Assembly (NCBI RefSeq): GCF_004346205.1
Contig: NZ_SMAM01000001.1
Location: 1 to 64,000 of the forward strand
Reading direction: 5' to 3'
DNA from: Bibersteinia trehalosi
Lineage (GTDB): Bacteria; Pseudomonadota; Gammaproteobacteria; Enterobacterales; Pasteurellaceae
DNA: 64,000 nt
Under the pieces are notes generated by a model that worked only from the letters and a program-made list of their open reading frames with translations, did no database searches and was not told where the DNA came from. Positions within the stretch are counted from its first letter, which is position 1; each line of letters begins with the position of its first letter. Made by a program: the position numbers and the translations under genes. This document shows, in pieces, positions 7,769 through 17,040 of this stretch.

Positions 7769-9217
7769 ATGAAATTTATCATTAAACTTTTCCCTGAAAT
7801 TATGATTAAAAGCGATTCGGTGAAGAAACGCTTTATTAAAATTCTTACCTCGAATATCCGCAATGTGTTGCTGCGTGAAACTGAAGAGATTTCAGTCGTT
7901 CGTTTTTGGGATTGCATTGAAGTGCGTGCAAAAAATCCTGACGAAGCACCGCTTGTGTTGGATCTGCTGAAACGTACACCGGGTATTCACCATATTTTAG
8001 AAGTGGAAGAAACGCCATTTACGGATTTGCATGATATTTTTGAGCAAACTTATGCAGCAGTGAAAGATGAGATTGCAGGCAAAACATTTAGCGTGCGTGC
8101 TAAACGTAAGGGGAAACATGAGTTTCGCTCCCTTGATATTGAACGCTATGTAGGCGGTGGTTTAAATCAACGAGTGGAAAGTGCCAGCGTTCGTTTGAAA
8201 AATCCTGATGTAACCGTTCGGATTGAAATTGATCATGACAAAATGTTGCTGATTAAAGCTCGCCACGAAGGGCTAGGCGGTTATCCAATCGGCACACAAG
8301 AAGATGTGCTTTCACTGATTTCTGGCGGTTTTGATTCAGGCGTATCAAGTTATATGCTGATTCGTCGTGGTTCTCGCACCCACTACTGTTTCTTTAATTT
8401 AGGCGGTGCAGCACACGAAATTGGTGTGAAACAGATGGCATATCATATCTGGCAGCGTTATAGCTCATCACACAAAGTCCGTTTTGTGGCGATCAATTTT
8501 GAAGGCGTGGTCGGAGAAATTTTAGAGAAAGTGGATAACGGGCAAATGGGCGTAGTGCTAAAACGAATGATGGTGCGTGCTGCCAGCAAAGTTGCCGAAC
8601 GTTTTGATATTCAAGCGATTGTAACAGGTGAAGCACTCGGACAAGTTTCCAGCCAAACGCTTACGAATTTACGCTTAATTGATAAAGCAGCGGATGCCTT
8701 AGTGTTGCGTCCATTAATTACCCACGATAAAGAGCAAATTATCAACATTGCCAAAGAAATTGGGACGGACGATATTGCCAAATCTATGCCAGAATTTTGT
8801 GGCGTGATTTCTAAAAATCCAACGGTAAAAGCGGTAGAAAGCAAAATTTTGCAAGAAGAAAGTCATTTTGATTTTACGATTTTGGATCAAGCGGTACAAA
8901 ATGCCCAATATCTTGATATTCGTGATATTGCTCAACAAACCGAGCAAGAAGTCATTTCAGTAGATACCACCTCAGAAATTGGCGAAAACGATGTGATTTT
9001 GGATATTCGTAGCCCCGAAGAGACCGATGAAAATCCATTTGAATTAAACGGTGTGAATGTGCAAATAATGCCGTTCTACAAACTCTCAAATAATTTCGGT
9101 TCGTTAGATCAAAGCAAAAATTATTTGCTTTATTGCCAACGAGGGGTAATGAGTAAATTACAAGCCTTGTATTTAAAAGAGCAAGGTTTTGCGAATGTGA
9201 AGGTGTTTCGTCAATAA
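7769..9217 (+). CDS. thiI: tRNA 4-thiouridine synthase/sulfurtransferase ThiI
   Basis: ThiI makes 4-thiouridine at position 8 of tRNA and donates sulfur for thiazole (thiamine) synthesis. The 482-residue chain has an N-terminal ferredoxin-like/THUMP region, the PP-loop ATP-pyrophosphatase motif SGGFDS (about residues 185-190) and the conserved cysteine in [11 protein letters not shown]-terminal rhodanese domain carries the persulfide cysteine in [10 protein letters not shown]. The start [10 protein letters not shown] is used. An in-frame ATG four codons upstream is unconserved. Confidence 0.96.
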   Translation: MKFIIKLFPEIMIKSDSVKKRFIKILTSNIRNVLLRETEEISVVRFWDCIEVRAKNPDEAPLVLDLLKRTPGIHHILEVEETPFTDLHDIFEQTYAAVKDEIAGKTFSVRAKRKGKHEFRSLDIERYVGGGLNQRVESASVRLKNPDVTVRIEIDHDKMLLIKARHEGLGGYPIGTQEDVLSLISGGFDSGVSSYMLIRRGSRTHYCFFNLGGAAHEIGVKQMAYHIWQRYSSSHKVRFVAINFEGVVGEILEKVDNGQMGVVLKRMMVRAASKVAERFDIQAIVTGEALGQVSSQTLTNLRLIDKAADALVLRPLITHDKEQIINIAKEIGTDDIAKSMPEFCGVISKNPTVKAVESKILQEESHFDFTILDQAVQNAQYLDIRDIAQQTEQEVISVDTTSEIGENDVILDIRSPEETDENPFELNGVNVQIMPFYKLSNNFGSLDQSKNYLLYCQRGVMSKLQALYLKEQGFANVKVFRQ

Positions 9218-9263
9218 TTGAGAGCAATATGTTTTAGCAATGGAATGCTAGTTTGAACAGATA

Positions 9264-9293
9264 AAAAAATGCAGACATAAGTCTGCATTTTTT
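9264..9293. terminator. Bidirectional terminator between thiI and pfkA
   Basis: AAAAAATGCAGAC - ATAA - GTCTGCATTTTTT is a perfect 13-bp hairpin with A and T tracts on either side. It can end transcription of both convergent genes. Confidence 0.92.
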
Positions 9294-9303
9294 GTTAGCT
9301 TGA

Positions 9304-10269
9304 TTAGAATAATTTTCTTGCGGTTTCGAAAATTTCTTTTTTGAAAGGACGGCGCATATTATTAATTGCATCAATAATATCGTGATGAACCAATTGTTCT
9401 TTTTGGATCCCCACACAGCGACCTTTATGTCCTTGCATTAAGAGTTCTACAGCGTAAACCCCCATGCGAGAAGCTAAAATGCGGTCAAATGCACAAGGTG
9501 CTCCGCCACGTTGGATATGTCCTAACACTGTTGCACGGGTCTCGTGTCCAAAACGTGCTTCAATTTCTTTTGCCAGTGCGTGTACATCGGTCATTAATTC
9601 TGTGATCGCAATAATGGCATGGCGTTTGCCTTTTTGGAATCCTTCATCAATATGGCGCATGAGTGATTCTTTATCTAAGCCATTTTCAGGCACAATGATG
9701 TATTCACAGCCACCAGCTAATGCCGCGCTAATAGTGAGATCGCCACAGTGACGCCCCATAATTTCTACAATTGAAATGCGTTGGTGTGAAGTTGAAGTAT
9801 CACGTAAACGGTCAATGGCATCTAGCGCAGTCTCTAGTGCAGTTTGGTAACCAATGGTGTAATCGGTACCTGCTACATCGTTATCAATTGTTCCTGGTAA
9901 ACCGATACAGGCAATACCATGTTCTTCAGTGAGTAATTTCGCTCCCATATAAGAACCATCACCACCGATAACGACTAAAGCATCAATGCCATGTGATTTC
10001 AAATTTGCTACACACTGTTTGCGTACTTCTGGATCGCGGAACTGTGGGAAACGCGCGGAGCCCAAGAATGTTCCTCCGCGGTTGATAATTTCTGATACAG
10101 AACGGCGTTCAAGAGGGATAATTTTATTGTGAAATAAGCCAAAATAGCCATCTTGTACACCACATACATCTAAGCCTTCGCTTAATGCAGCACGAACCAC
10201 ACCGCGGATCGCGGCATTCATACCTGGCGCATCACCACCACTGGTTAGCACAGCAATTTTTTTAATCAT
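9304..10269 (-). CDS. pfkA: ATP-dependent 6-phosphofructokinase
   Basis: PfkA phosphorylates fructose 6-phosphate, the committed step of glycolysis. The 321-residue protein shows the ATP-binding loop [16 protein letters not shown], the GGDGSYMGA motif, the catalytic [10 protein letters not shown] segment and the [12 protein letters not shown] substrate-binding motif. Its length matches E. coli PfkA (320). Confidence 0.97.
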   Translation of the reverse strand: MIKKIAVLTSGGDAPGMNAAIRGVVRAALSEGLDVCGVQDGYFGLFHNKIIPLERRSVSEIINRGGTFLGSARFPQFRDPEVRKQCVANLKSHGIDALVVIGGDGSYMGAKLLTEEHGIACIGLPGTIDNDVAGTDYTIGYQTALETALDAIDRLRDTSTSHQRISIVEIMGRHCGDLTISAALAGGCEYIIVPENGLDKESLMRHIDEGFQKGKRHAIIAITELMTDVHALAKEIEARFGHETRATVLGHIQRGGAPCAFDRILASRMGVYAVELLMQGHKGRCVGIQKEQLVHHDIIDAINNMRRPFKKEIFETARKLF

Positions 10270-10364
10270 AAATTTACCTATTAATTTTAAAGTTTAAAAT
10301 AAATCGAAAACGGTGCGAAGATTAACGCATAAGTGTTTTTTGTTCTAGCAAAAAATGTGGTAAA

Positions 10365-11168
10365 TCACGCTTTTTTTGATCTGTTTTCATGTTTGAAATC
10401 ATAAGGCGAGCGGTAGCGATACTGAAAACCAAGCGTATAACAAATTTTATCTGCAAGGATAATGCGCTCAAGCGGGTCTTTTTCTGGTAAAAAATGCAAA
10501 GTAGGTAGCTGAAGTTGCTGAGCCATATCGCAGTAATACGCTTGTCGGGTTGGATGCTCTGGCGCACAAAGATGAAAAATTCTCGCCCCGTTCGGCTTTT
10601 CTAGTAATAGGGTAATCGCTTGAATGGCATCCTCTAAATGCACTAAATTCACCGGCTGATTTGCCCCGCTCAACTGCTGTTTGCCTGCCAAATAGTAAAC
10701 AGGGTGGCGTTGTTTTCCGACTAATCCAGCCAAACGTAAAATATCACAATGTATCGGTTGTGAAAGTAGCCACTGTTCTAAATCAGCTAATAATGAAGGT
10801 GCTATTGGCGTATTTTCATCAAATTGCCCTGTTTGCATCGGTAACACAGAAGTAGAACTAATAAAAATTAAATGCGCTAGCCCGTGCTGTTGTGCTTTTC
10901 TCACTAAACGTTGAATACCTTCTCGATATTTTTCGGGCGTGGTGGTATTCGGCGGTAAAGTGATAATCATCGCTTCACTTTGCAATACCGCATAGAGTTC
11001 ATCACTGATAGCAAATTGGTTAAGATCGAAAGAATAATTTTCAATCGAGCAATGTTCAACTTTGCGTTTTGTGCCTTTAACTTGCCAGCCCTGTTGTTGT
11101 AGATGTTCAGCAAGGGGTAAGCCAAGCCAGCCTAACCCCCAAATTGAAACGTTTTTTATACTTCGCAT
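10365..11168 (-). CDS. YeeZ-like NAD(P)-binding epimerase/SDR-type protein
   Basis: This 267-residue protein begins with a Rossmann fold (VSIWGLGWLGLPLAEHL, GxGxxG). It continues with LIFISSTSVL, a pattern typical of extended SDR/NAD-dependent epimerases of the YeeZ group, whose substrate is unknown. It is the last gene of a four-gene operon and overlaps csdA by 13 bp, so translation is probably coupled. Its link to the sulfur and nuclease genes upstream is unclear. Confidence 0.8.
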   Translation of the reverse strand: MRSIKNVSIWGLGWLGLPLAEHLQQQGWQVKGTKRKVEHCSIENYSFDLNQFAISDELYAVLQSEAMIITLPPNTTTPEKYREGIQRLVRKAQQHGLAHLIFISSTSVLPMQTGQFDENTPIAPSLLADLEQWLLSQPIHCDILRLAGLVGKQRHPVYYLAGKQQLSGANQPVNLVHLEDAIQAITLLLEKPNGARIFHLCAPEHPTRQAYYCDMAQQLQLPTLHFLPEKDPLERIILADKICYTLGFQYRYRSPYDFKHENRSKKA

Positions 11169-12352
11169 AAGATAGCCAAAGCCGTATTTAGTGCGGTGAT
11201 CAAATGCTCAACATCCTCTGCCGTATTATAGTGAGCTAAAGAAACGCGTAATGTGCCACTTTTGTTGAGATAACGTAAATAGGGCTTTGCACAATGCTCA
11301 CCTACACGAATGGCGACTTTTTGTTCATTTAACAGCGCGGCAATATCGGCATGGTGTTGCCCTTTAATCTGAAAACTGAAGGTTGTGCGTTTCGGATTAT
11401 CCCCTAAAATTTGCAAATTTTCGATGCTATTTAACCGCTTGTAGAGCTGTTCGCCAAGTTGATAGAGCCTATGATTGAGCGATCTAAAATCCCAGTTTTC
11501 CAACCATTTCAATACCTCGCCAAAGCCAATAATGCCAGCAATGTTGGGAGTGCCTGCTTCTAAACGATAGGGTAGTTCTGCAAGGCTTAAATGGCTTTCA
11601 CTGATATCTTGCAACATTTTTCCACCGAAAAAGAGTGGGCGAAGCTCATTTAAACTTTCTTTTTTACCCATCAATACTCCAACCCCTGTTGGGCCATAGA
11701 TTTTATGTGCTGAGAAAGCGTAAAAATCCGCATCAAGCTGTTGCACATCGACTTGTTCCGTACAAACTGCTTGAGCGAGATCCAAGACTATTTTGGCTGA
11801 ACTATACTGCCGAATGATTGGGATCAATGTTTCGGCAGGCTGGCGAATACCGGTTACATTTGAAACCAAATTAAACGCTACAATTTTTGTACGCTCAGAA
11901 AGTGCCTGACGTAGTGTCTGTGGCGCGATCTGATATTGCTCATCTAACGGCAGCACAATTAATTTTGCTCCTGTTTGCAGGGCAAGCTGTTGCCACGGAA
12001 TAAAATTGGCGTGATGTTCGGCAACAGAAATAATAATTTCATCGTTCGTATTGAGTTGAGATGCCAAACCTTGTGCCACTAAATTTAGCGAATGGGTTGT
12101 GCCACTTGTCCAAATCACGCAACGAGGATCAGCAAGCTGAAAGCGTGCAGCGACTAATTGGCGAGCTTGCTCAAAAGCCTGTGTTTGTGGCAAATCGTAC
12201 TGGCTACGATGCACCGAGCCTGCTGAACGATAAAACTCGCCAGTGCTATCAATCAATACTTGTGGCTTGAGCGTAGTTGCCGCAGAATCAAGATAAGTCC
12301 ACTCTTGGTGTTCTGTAAAAAAGGGAAAATGTTGGCGAAATTGTTGGATCAT
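11156..12352 (-). CDS. csdA: CsdA-type cysteine desulfurase
   Basis: This 398-residue PLP enzyme of the NifS/SufS/CsdA class removes sulfur from cysteine as a persulfide. The PLP lysine lies in FSAHKIYGPTG and the PLP-binding histidine in SVAEHHANFIPW. The persulfide cysteine is probably in GEHCAKPYL, as in group II desulfurases. There is no csdE/sufE next to it. It overlaps the nuclease gene by 4 bp (ATGA) and the YeeZ-like gene by 13 bp. SufS is an alternative name, but no suf genes are nearby. Confidence 0.85.
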   Translation of the reverse strand: MIQQFRQHFPFFTEHQEWTYLDSAATTLKPQVLIDSTGEFYRSAGSVHRSQYDLPQTQAFEQARQLVAARFQLADPRCVIWTSGTTHSLNLVAQGLASQLNTNDEIIISVAEHHANFIPWQQLALQTGAKLIVLPLDEQYQIAPQTLRQALSERTKIVAFNLVSNVTGIRQPAETLIPIIRQYSSAKIVLDLAQAVCTEQVDVQQLDADFYAFSAHKIYGPTGVGVLMGKKESLNELRPLFFGGKMLQDISESHLSLAELPYRLEAGTPNIAGIIGFGEVLKWLENWDFRSLNHRLYQLGEQLYKRLNSIENLQILGDNPKRTTFSFQIKGQHHADIAALLNEQKVAIRVGEHCAKPYLRYLNKSGTLRVSLAHYNTAEDVEHLITALNTALAILCEV

Positions 12353-13020
12353 CGTTGTTGTGCCTTACGATAGAGTTTATTACACGGAATACCATCGTTA
12401 TTACCATCGAGCTCTTGCCAGCCACATTGCCGAAAATGGAGAAGTGCGGTGGTGTAATCATTAAACTGTGAGCAGCTTTTTTTTACATGACAATTTACGT
12501 TATTGATGACAATCGGTGCAGTTTGGCGATTGTTCGGCAAAATTTGACCGCTTGATTTCTGGTTAGCCCGCCATTCGATAGGCTCGATCGGATGTTTATC
12601 TTGCCAAAGCCCTAAACGTTTTTGCTGTGCAGTCTGTTGGGCATAACGGTATTCGTCTCTGGTCTGGCGATATGCCCACGCCATTCCTTGTTCGACAAGT
12701 GCAAGGTTGATATTTCGCTTGCCGTCCCATACCACTGCAAGTAAACGGTTATAGCGATCATAGCCTGAAATTTGCAAACGAACTTGCTTTTTAAACACCA
12801 TGCTGGCAAGTGCCTGTTTGGATTTTTGACCATAGGCTTGCCCACTTTCAGGTGCATCAATATATTGTAGGCGTATTTTTAATTGATTACGCTCATGTAA
12901 ACAAGTAAGCGTATCGCCATCAGCGATAGCAACGACTCGGCATTGAAGTTGGCGTTCATCCGCTTGGGCAAGCGGTAGAAAAGCGAGCAAAATGTGCAAA
13001 ATAATAAGGAAACGCAGCAT
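12349..13020 (-). CDS. Secreted thermonuclease-like protein with C-terminal Excalibur domain
   Basis: The 223 residues start with a signal peptide (LIILHILLAFLPLAQA). They continue into a staphylococcal-nuclease (TNase) domain, about residues 25-140, with VVAIADGDTLTC, IRLQYIDAPESGQAYG and GYDRYNRLLAVV. The C-terminal part (about 175-215) ends in an Excalibur-type calcium-binding motif, CGWQELDGNNDGIPC, with paired cysteines. It should be an exported DNA/RNA-cleaving enzyme. Its start overlaps the upstream DsrE gene stop (TAATG) and its stop overlaps csdA (ATGA), so the four genes form one transcript. Confidence 0.85.
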   Translation of the reverse strand: MLRFLIILHILLAFLPLAQADERQLQCRVVAIADGDTLTCLHERNQLKIRLQYIDAPESGQAYGQKSKQALASMVFKKQVRLQISGYDRYNRLLAVVWDGKRNINLALVEQGMAWAYRQTRDEYRYAQQTAQQKRLGLWQDKHPIEPIEWRANQKSSGQILPNNRQTAPIVINNVNCHVKKSCSQFNDYTTALLHFRQCGWQELDGNNDGIPCNKLYRKAQQR

Positions 13021-13370
13021 TAGAAATTTAGCACCTTATCTGCCCAAAGTGTCCAATCAGCAAGCTCGACTAACGTACCGATTTCCACGCCTTCTGCAAG
13101 GGGTAATTCCGTTATACCGCGTGCGTTGGTACAGGTTTTACACAGTTTAATACCTGCTCCTTGAGCGGTAAGAATTTCTAACATTTGCTGTAGATGATAA
13201 CCCTCCGCAGGATTTTGTTTTGCCAGTCCGCCGCTGACTGCATCAGACATTAAGAAAATTTTGATTTCAGCTTGTTTGGTTTCCTGAATTTGCAAGGCTA
13301 AACGTAAGCCACTAAAGAAAGATTCGTTGCCGTATGGGGCTGAATGGATGATAAAGAGTAATTTTTGCAT
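13020..13370 (-). CDS. DsrE-family (YchN-like) sulfur-relay protein
   Basis: This 116-residue protein fits the DsrE/YchN family: MQKLLFIIHSAPYGNESFFSG, then LMSDAVSGGLA and a conserved cysteine pair in KLCKTCTNARG. Relatives are small cytoplasmic proteins that handle persulfide sulfur. It is the first gene of a minus-strand operon with a secreted nuclease, CsdA and a YeeZ-like protein. It faces a YedE/YedF pair on the other strand. Confidence 0.82.
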   Translation of the reverse strand: MQKLLFIIHSAPYGNESFFSGLRLALQIQETKQAEIKIFLMSDAVSGGLAKQNPAEGYHLQQMLEILTAQGAGIKLCKTCTNARGITELPLAEGVEIGTLVELADWTLWADKVLNF

Positions 13371-13801
13371 ACAATATTCCTAGTATTAGAAAATGATATC
13401 CTATTAGAGATGGTTTCAATACGGTTGTGTTTTTCTAAAAGTCTTTACTTTAGAATCAATTTGCTAGGCAAGGTATTGCTTGATCCCATATCTCTCTAAA
13501 AAGGGGGGAAAGAGATTTTTAGAGAAATGAATCAAAAAACATATGATGTCTCATTTTATCTCTTGCTTACTAATCCTTATTACATAGCCTAAAAATGGCG
13601 GTATTTTAGCATAATCAAGCGCCTGTATTTTACGAAAATTTTACAATTCTAATTTTCCCGCGTACAATTTATCTGCATTTTTGCATTTCGTTATATCGCA
13701 AGTTTTGTGTATAGGAAATGAACAAATTTCTAATTTTCATTGTTATACCTCTCTTGCAAATTTCTTTTCATCCTCCTTTATAAGGTTTATAGGGCATTTT
13801 T
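13371..13801. other. Divergent promoter region between two sulfur operons
   Basis: This AT-rich 431-bp gap contains no supported gene. It must hold the promoters of the DsrE-led operon (minus) and yedE (plus). A perfect 10-bp inverted repeat, TCTCTAAAAA (13493-13502) and TTTTTAGAGA (13516-13525), encloses a G6 run. I see no operator I can name. Confidence 0.5.
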
Positions 13802-15019
13802 ATGAAAGAGATTTGGCTTCAATTTAAACAAGACTATCTTATCAAATTCTGGAATCCAACTGCTGCTGTAATAGCCGCGGGGATTCTATCAGCATATTAT
13901 TTTGGATTAACTGGCACATATTGGGCGGTAACGGGGGAATTTACGCGTTGGGGCGGGCATTTTTTGCAAGCCATTGGCGTAGATATTTCTGATTGGGGAT
14001 ATTTTAAAATTATCGGCTTAGAAGGAAACATTTTTACCCGTATTGATGGGCTTATGATTTTAGGAATGTTTGCTGGTTGTATCGCAGCGGCACTTTGGGC
14101 AAACAATATGAAAATTCGTCTGCCCCAAAATAAAATCCGCATTGTGCAAGCGGTGATTGGCGGTATTCTTGCTGGCTTTGGTGCAAGACTCGCAATGGGC
14201 TGTAATCTTGCTTCGCTATTCACCGGCATTCCTCAATTCTCAATGCACGCTTGGTTTTTTACCGTTACCACTGCAATTGGCTCTTATATCGGCGTAAAAG
14301 TTACGTTACTTCCTATTTTCCGTCCACCGCTTAAATTAAAAAAAGGGGCAGGGAAAGTGGAAAAAACCGATTCTAAGCAAGCTCAACGCCGTTTTTGGTT
14401 TGGTATGTTAATTTTTGTGCTTTGGGCAGTTGCTTCAATTTATGTGATGCAAGCGGTGAGTATCAAGCTGGGTTTTGCCATGTTATTTGGCTTGGGCTTT
14501 GGCTTGTTAATTGAACGTGCACAAATTTGTTTTACTTCCGCATTTCGTGATCTCTGGGCAACTGGACGTGCTTATATGGGCAAAGCGATTATCTACGGTA
14601 TGCTTATCGGCACAATCTGCGTATTTAGCTACATTCAAATGGGTGCGAACCCGAAAATTATGTGGGCTGGCCCGAATGCTATTTTAGGCGGTTTGCTTTT
14701 TGGTTTTGGAATTGTGTTAGCAGGCGGCTGTGAAACTGGCTGGATGTACCGAGCAATGGAAGGGCAAGTCCATTTTTGGTGGGTGGGATTAGGCAATGTG
14801 ATTGGCTCAACAATTTTAGCCGCTTGGTGGGACGATATTGCTCCTGCGCTTGCCTTAGATTATGACAAAATCAATTTACTCAAATCCTTTGGTGATATTG
14901 GTGGGCTATTGATTAACTATGGCTTAATGATTGCTTGCTTAATTTTCATCGTTTGGTGGGAAAAACGCTTTATTGCCAAAGCAAAACAAACTCGCAATAC
15001 ACCATCTTGCGGTTGCTAA
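13802..15019 (+). CDS. yedE: YedE/YeeE-family sulfur (thiosulfate or selenium) transporter
   Basis: This 405-residue inner-membrane protein has about ten hydrophobic segments. It shows the paired conserved cysteine signatures of the YeeE/YedE family: GARLAMGCNLASLF in the first half and GIVLAGGCETGWMYRA in the second, plus ERAQICFTSAFRD. In this family the cysteines pass thiosulfate through the membrane. Some YedE proteins are linked to selenium metabolism. It ends with a cysteine-rich tail (PSCGC). The next gene, 30 bp downstream, is its usual TusA-like partner. Confidence 0.88.
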   Translation: MKEIWLQFKQDYLIKFWNPTAAVIAAGILSAYYFGLTGTYWAVTGEFTRWGGHFLQAIGVDISDWGYFKIIGLEGNIFTRIDGLMILGMFAGCIAAALWANNMKIRLPQNKIRIVQAVIGGILAGFGARLAMGCNLASLFTGIPQFSMHAWFFTVTTAIGSYIGVKVTLLPIFRPPLKLKKGAGKVEKTDSKQAQRRFWFGMLIFVLWAVASIYVMQAVSIKLGFAMLFGLGFGLLIERAQICFTSAFRDLWATGRAYMGKAIIYGMLIGTICVFSYIQMGANPKIMWAGPNAILGGLLFGFGIVLAGGCETGWMYRAMEGQVHFWWVGLGNVIGSTILAAWWDDIAPALALDYDKINLLKSFGDIGGLLINYGLMIACLIFIVWWEKRFIAKAKQTRNTPSCGC

Positions 15020-15049
15020 TACTAACATTACATACAAAAGGAAAACATT

Positions 15050-15319
15050 ATGGCTATGACTGTTGTTCAACAACTTGATAAACACCCTTCTGAAATCACC
15101 CCAGATTATACGCTAGATATGCTAGGTGAACCTTGCCCCTATCCAGCGATTGCAACCCTTGAAATTATGCCTACTTTAAAAGAAGGGGAAATTTTAGAGG
15201 TGTTAAGTGACTGCGCACAATCTATCAATAACATTCCCGTTGATGCCAAAAATCACGGCTATACCATGTTAAGTATTGAGCAAGATGGCGCAACTTTGCG
15301 TTATTTGATTCAAAAATAA
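15050..15319 (+). CDS. yedF: TusA/YedF-like sulfurtransferase
   Basis: This 89-residue member of the TusA (SirA) family has the CPxP signature in LDMLGEPCPYPAIATLEIM. Its cysteine would carry persulfide sulfur delivered by the neighbouring YedE transporter. AAGGAAAAC precedes the ATG. A second ATG two codons downstream is possible. It is followed by a hairpin terminator. Confidence 0.9.
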   Translation: MAMTVVQQLDKHPSEITPDYTLDMLGEPCPYPAIATLEIMPTLKEGEILEVLSDCAQSINNIPVDAKNHGYTMLSIEQDGATLRYLIQK

Positions 15320-15330
15320 GCGCTTAATTG

Positions 15331-15362
15331 CAGGCGATAAGATTATTTTATCGCCTGTTGTT
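15331..15362 (+). terminator. Terminator after yedF
   Basis: CAGGCGATAA / TTATCGCCTG forms a 10-bp stem with a 7-nt loop, 11 bp after the yedF stop. The following TTGTTTAC is a weak T tract. Confidence 0.75.
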
Positions 15363-15407
15363 TACAAAAAATCAATCTACCATTTTTTTCTCCTTTCTCC
15401 CTACTTT

Positions 15408-15425
15408 AAAATGACAATTGTCATT
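15408..15425. promoter_or_regulatory. Perfect palindrome upstream of the Nramp-like gene
   Basis: AAATGACAATTGTCATTT is an 18-bp perfect palindrome about 175 bp before the gene at 15601. Its form suggests a dimeric repressor site, possibly metal-responsive given the target. No exact match to a Fur, MntR or Zur consensus is claimed. Confidence 0.45.
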
Positions 15426-15600
15426 TGTTTGGTTTTAAATCCTTTATTATGTGTTTTTATTGAAATTTTATTTTTTCTCAAGGTGAAAATATAGGCTGTT
15501 TTTAGTGTTTTTCTTTATTTTATTTTTATCTTGGGGTTGAGATTATTTTCTATTTATGAGTAAACTTATACAGATTTTTAACAAATAAACAGGAACAGAT

Positions 15601-16857
15601 ATGACACAACAAGTAGAATCAGCTTCTTCATGGGCAAGCAAATTTGCCGCGGTGGGGCCAGGGATTTTAATGGCATCTGCCGCAGTTGGAGGATCACACA
15701 TTATTGCTTCAACCCAATCTGGTGCAATTTATGGGTGGCAGTTGGCTATCATCATTATTCTAGCCAATCTTTTCAAATATCCATTTTTCCGTTTTGGTGT
15801 GCAGTATACTCTCGCCACCAATAAAACATTATTAGAAGGTTATAAAGAAAAAGGGACATTTTATTTACTGGTTTTCTTTTTCCTCAATGTATTTGCAACA
15901 GTTGTCAATACCGCAGGAGTAGGAATTGTTACTGCCGCGATTTTAAGTTTCTTGATGCCTGATCTCGGTTTGAGTATTCCTGTGGCAAGCACGGTGATTA
16001 TCGCGCTTACTTGGGGAATGATTTTGCTTGGGCAATACCGTTTTTTAGATCGCCTTTCAAAATGGATCATGATCGCATTGACCATTTCTACCGTAACAGC
16101 CGTGATCATTGCGGCCTTTAAAGGTTCAGTTCGGGCGCCTGATTTTATTGATCCATCGCCGTGGAATTTAGCTTCGCTAGGTTTTATTGTTGCGCTAATG
16201 GGGTGGATGCCTGCGCCAATTGAGATTTCCGCAATTACTTCGATGTGGTCTGTCGCGAAACGTCGTATTCAAAAAGTGAGCTATCAAGATGGCTTATTTG
16301 ATTTTAATGTAGGTTTTATTGGCACAGCATTATTAGCATTGGTGTTCTTAGCGTTAGGTGCATTGATTCAATATGGCACAGGCGAGCAGGTGGAGCAAGC
16401 GGGTGTAAAATATATCGCTCAACTTATTAATATGTATGCTTATGCAATTGGGGATTGGTCTCGTTTATTGATTGCATTAATTGCCTTTATGTGTATGTTT
16501 GGTACAACAATTACTGTCATCGATGGCTATTCTCGTGCTAATGCAGAGGCATTACGTTTATTAAGCAATAAAGCAGAAACACCTGTTCGTCAATTAAACA
16601 TTTGGTACACTTTTGCAGCGGCCTCAGGCTTAATTGTGATTGCTTTTTTTATGAGTGATGTTGCTGCAATGCTTAAATTTGCCATGATTGCTTCATTTGT
16701 TTCCACACCAATTTTTGCATGGTTGAACTTATCGTTGGTTTTAAAAGGCGAGCATAAAGTACAAGGTGGGCTATTCTGGTTAGCGATTATAGGTTTGATT
16801 TATCTCACAGGCTTCACCCTGTTATTTATCTTGTGGCAGTTAGGTTTGCTTAGCTAA
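15601..16857 (+). CDS. Atypical Nramp-family transporter
   Basis: This 418-residue membrane protein has about eleven hydrophobic segments and the Nramp fold signature at its start (GPGILMASAAVGGSHI). Classical Mn/Fe transporters have DPGN in helix 1 and a MPH-type motif in helix 6. Here helix 1 reads AAVGGSHI and helix 6 reads GWMPAPIEIS, so the known metal ligands are missing. It belongs to the broad Nramp-like superfamily, but manganese or iron transport cannot be assumed. AGGAACAG precedes the ATG. It is monocistronic, with a palindrome upstream and an uptake-signal hairpin downstream. Confidence 0.8.
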   Translation: MTQQVESASSWASKFAAVGPGILMASAAVGGSHIIASTQSGAIYGWQLAIIIILANLFKYPFFRFGVQYTLATNKTLLEGYKEKGTFYLLVFFFLNVFATVVNTAGVGIVTAAILSFLMPDLGLSIPVASTVIIALTWGMILLGQYRFLDRLSKWIMIALTISTVTAVIIAAFKGSVRAPDFIDPSPWNLASLGFIVALMGWMPAPIEISAITSMWSVAKRRIQKVSYQDGLFDFNVGFIGTALLALVFLALGALIQYGTGEQVEQAGVKYIAQLINMYAYAIGDWSRLLIALIAFMCMFGTTITVIDGYSRANAEALRLLSNKAETPVRQLNIWYTFAAASGLIVIAFFMSDVAAMLKFAMIASFVSTPIFAWLNLSLVLKGEHKVQGGLFWLAIIGLIYLTGFTLLFILWQLGLLS

Positions 16858-16870
16858 TAAATACTTCTAG

Positions 16871-16920
16871 CAAGCGGTTAGTTTTGTAAAAAATTTTGCA
16901 AAATTACCCGCTTGTTTATT
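16871..16920. terminator. Uptake-signal hairpin after the Nramp-like gene
   Basis: CAAGCGGTTAGTTTTG (16871-16886) pairs with CAAAATTACCCGCTTG (16899-16914), with two mismatches, and is followed by a T-rich tail. It lies 13 bp after the stop codon. Confidence 0.7.
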
Positions 16921-16926
16921 TTTTGA

Positions 16927-16954
16927 TTGCAAAAAGTTTTTGGCTGCGTATAAT
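16927..16954 (+). promoter_or_regulatory. Sigma-70 promoter of the rpsF operon
   Basis: TTGCAA (16927-16932) and a perfect TATAAT (16949-16954) are separated by 16 bp. Transcription would start near 16961 and produce a leader of about 80 nt ahead of rpsF. Confidence 0.75.
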
Positions 16955-16961
16955 GCGTGCC

Positions 16962-17040
16962 TTCAGTCACATTTTTCCTTTTAATCCTTGCTTCCAAAGC
17001 TGGTGACTGGCATGTTGGGGGCTATTAACCCGTAAGGATC
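16962..17040 (+). promoter_or_regulatory. Leader of the rpsF operon, candidate S6:S18 autoregulatory structure
   Basis: CAGTCAC (16964-16970) pairs with GTGACTG (17003-17009). It is followed by a GGG-rich strand, CTATTAACCCG and the AAGGA ribosome-binding site. In many bacteria the S6:S18 complex binds a structured leader, with a CCG motif near the start of rpsF, and represses translation. A CCG is present at 17030-17032. The match is by position and general shape only. Confidence 0.45.

Noticed and set aside
12440..12452. Hin-type uptake signal AAGTGCGGT
   Set aside because: It is a single occurrence inside the nuclease gene against many Apl-type cores, so it is taken as chance.
13477..13525. 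FNR-like half site TTGAT near the yedE promoter
   Set aside because: The second half does not match ATCAA, so it is too weak to call.
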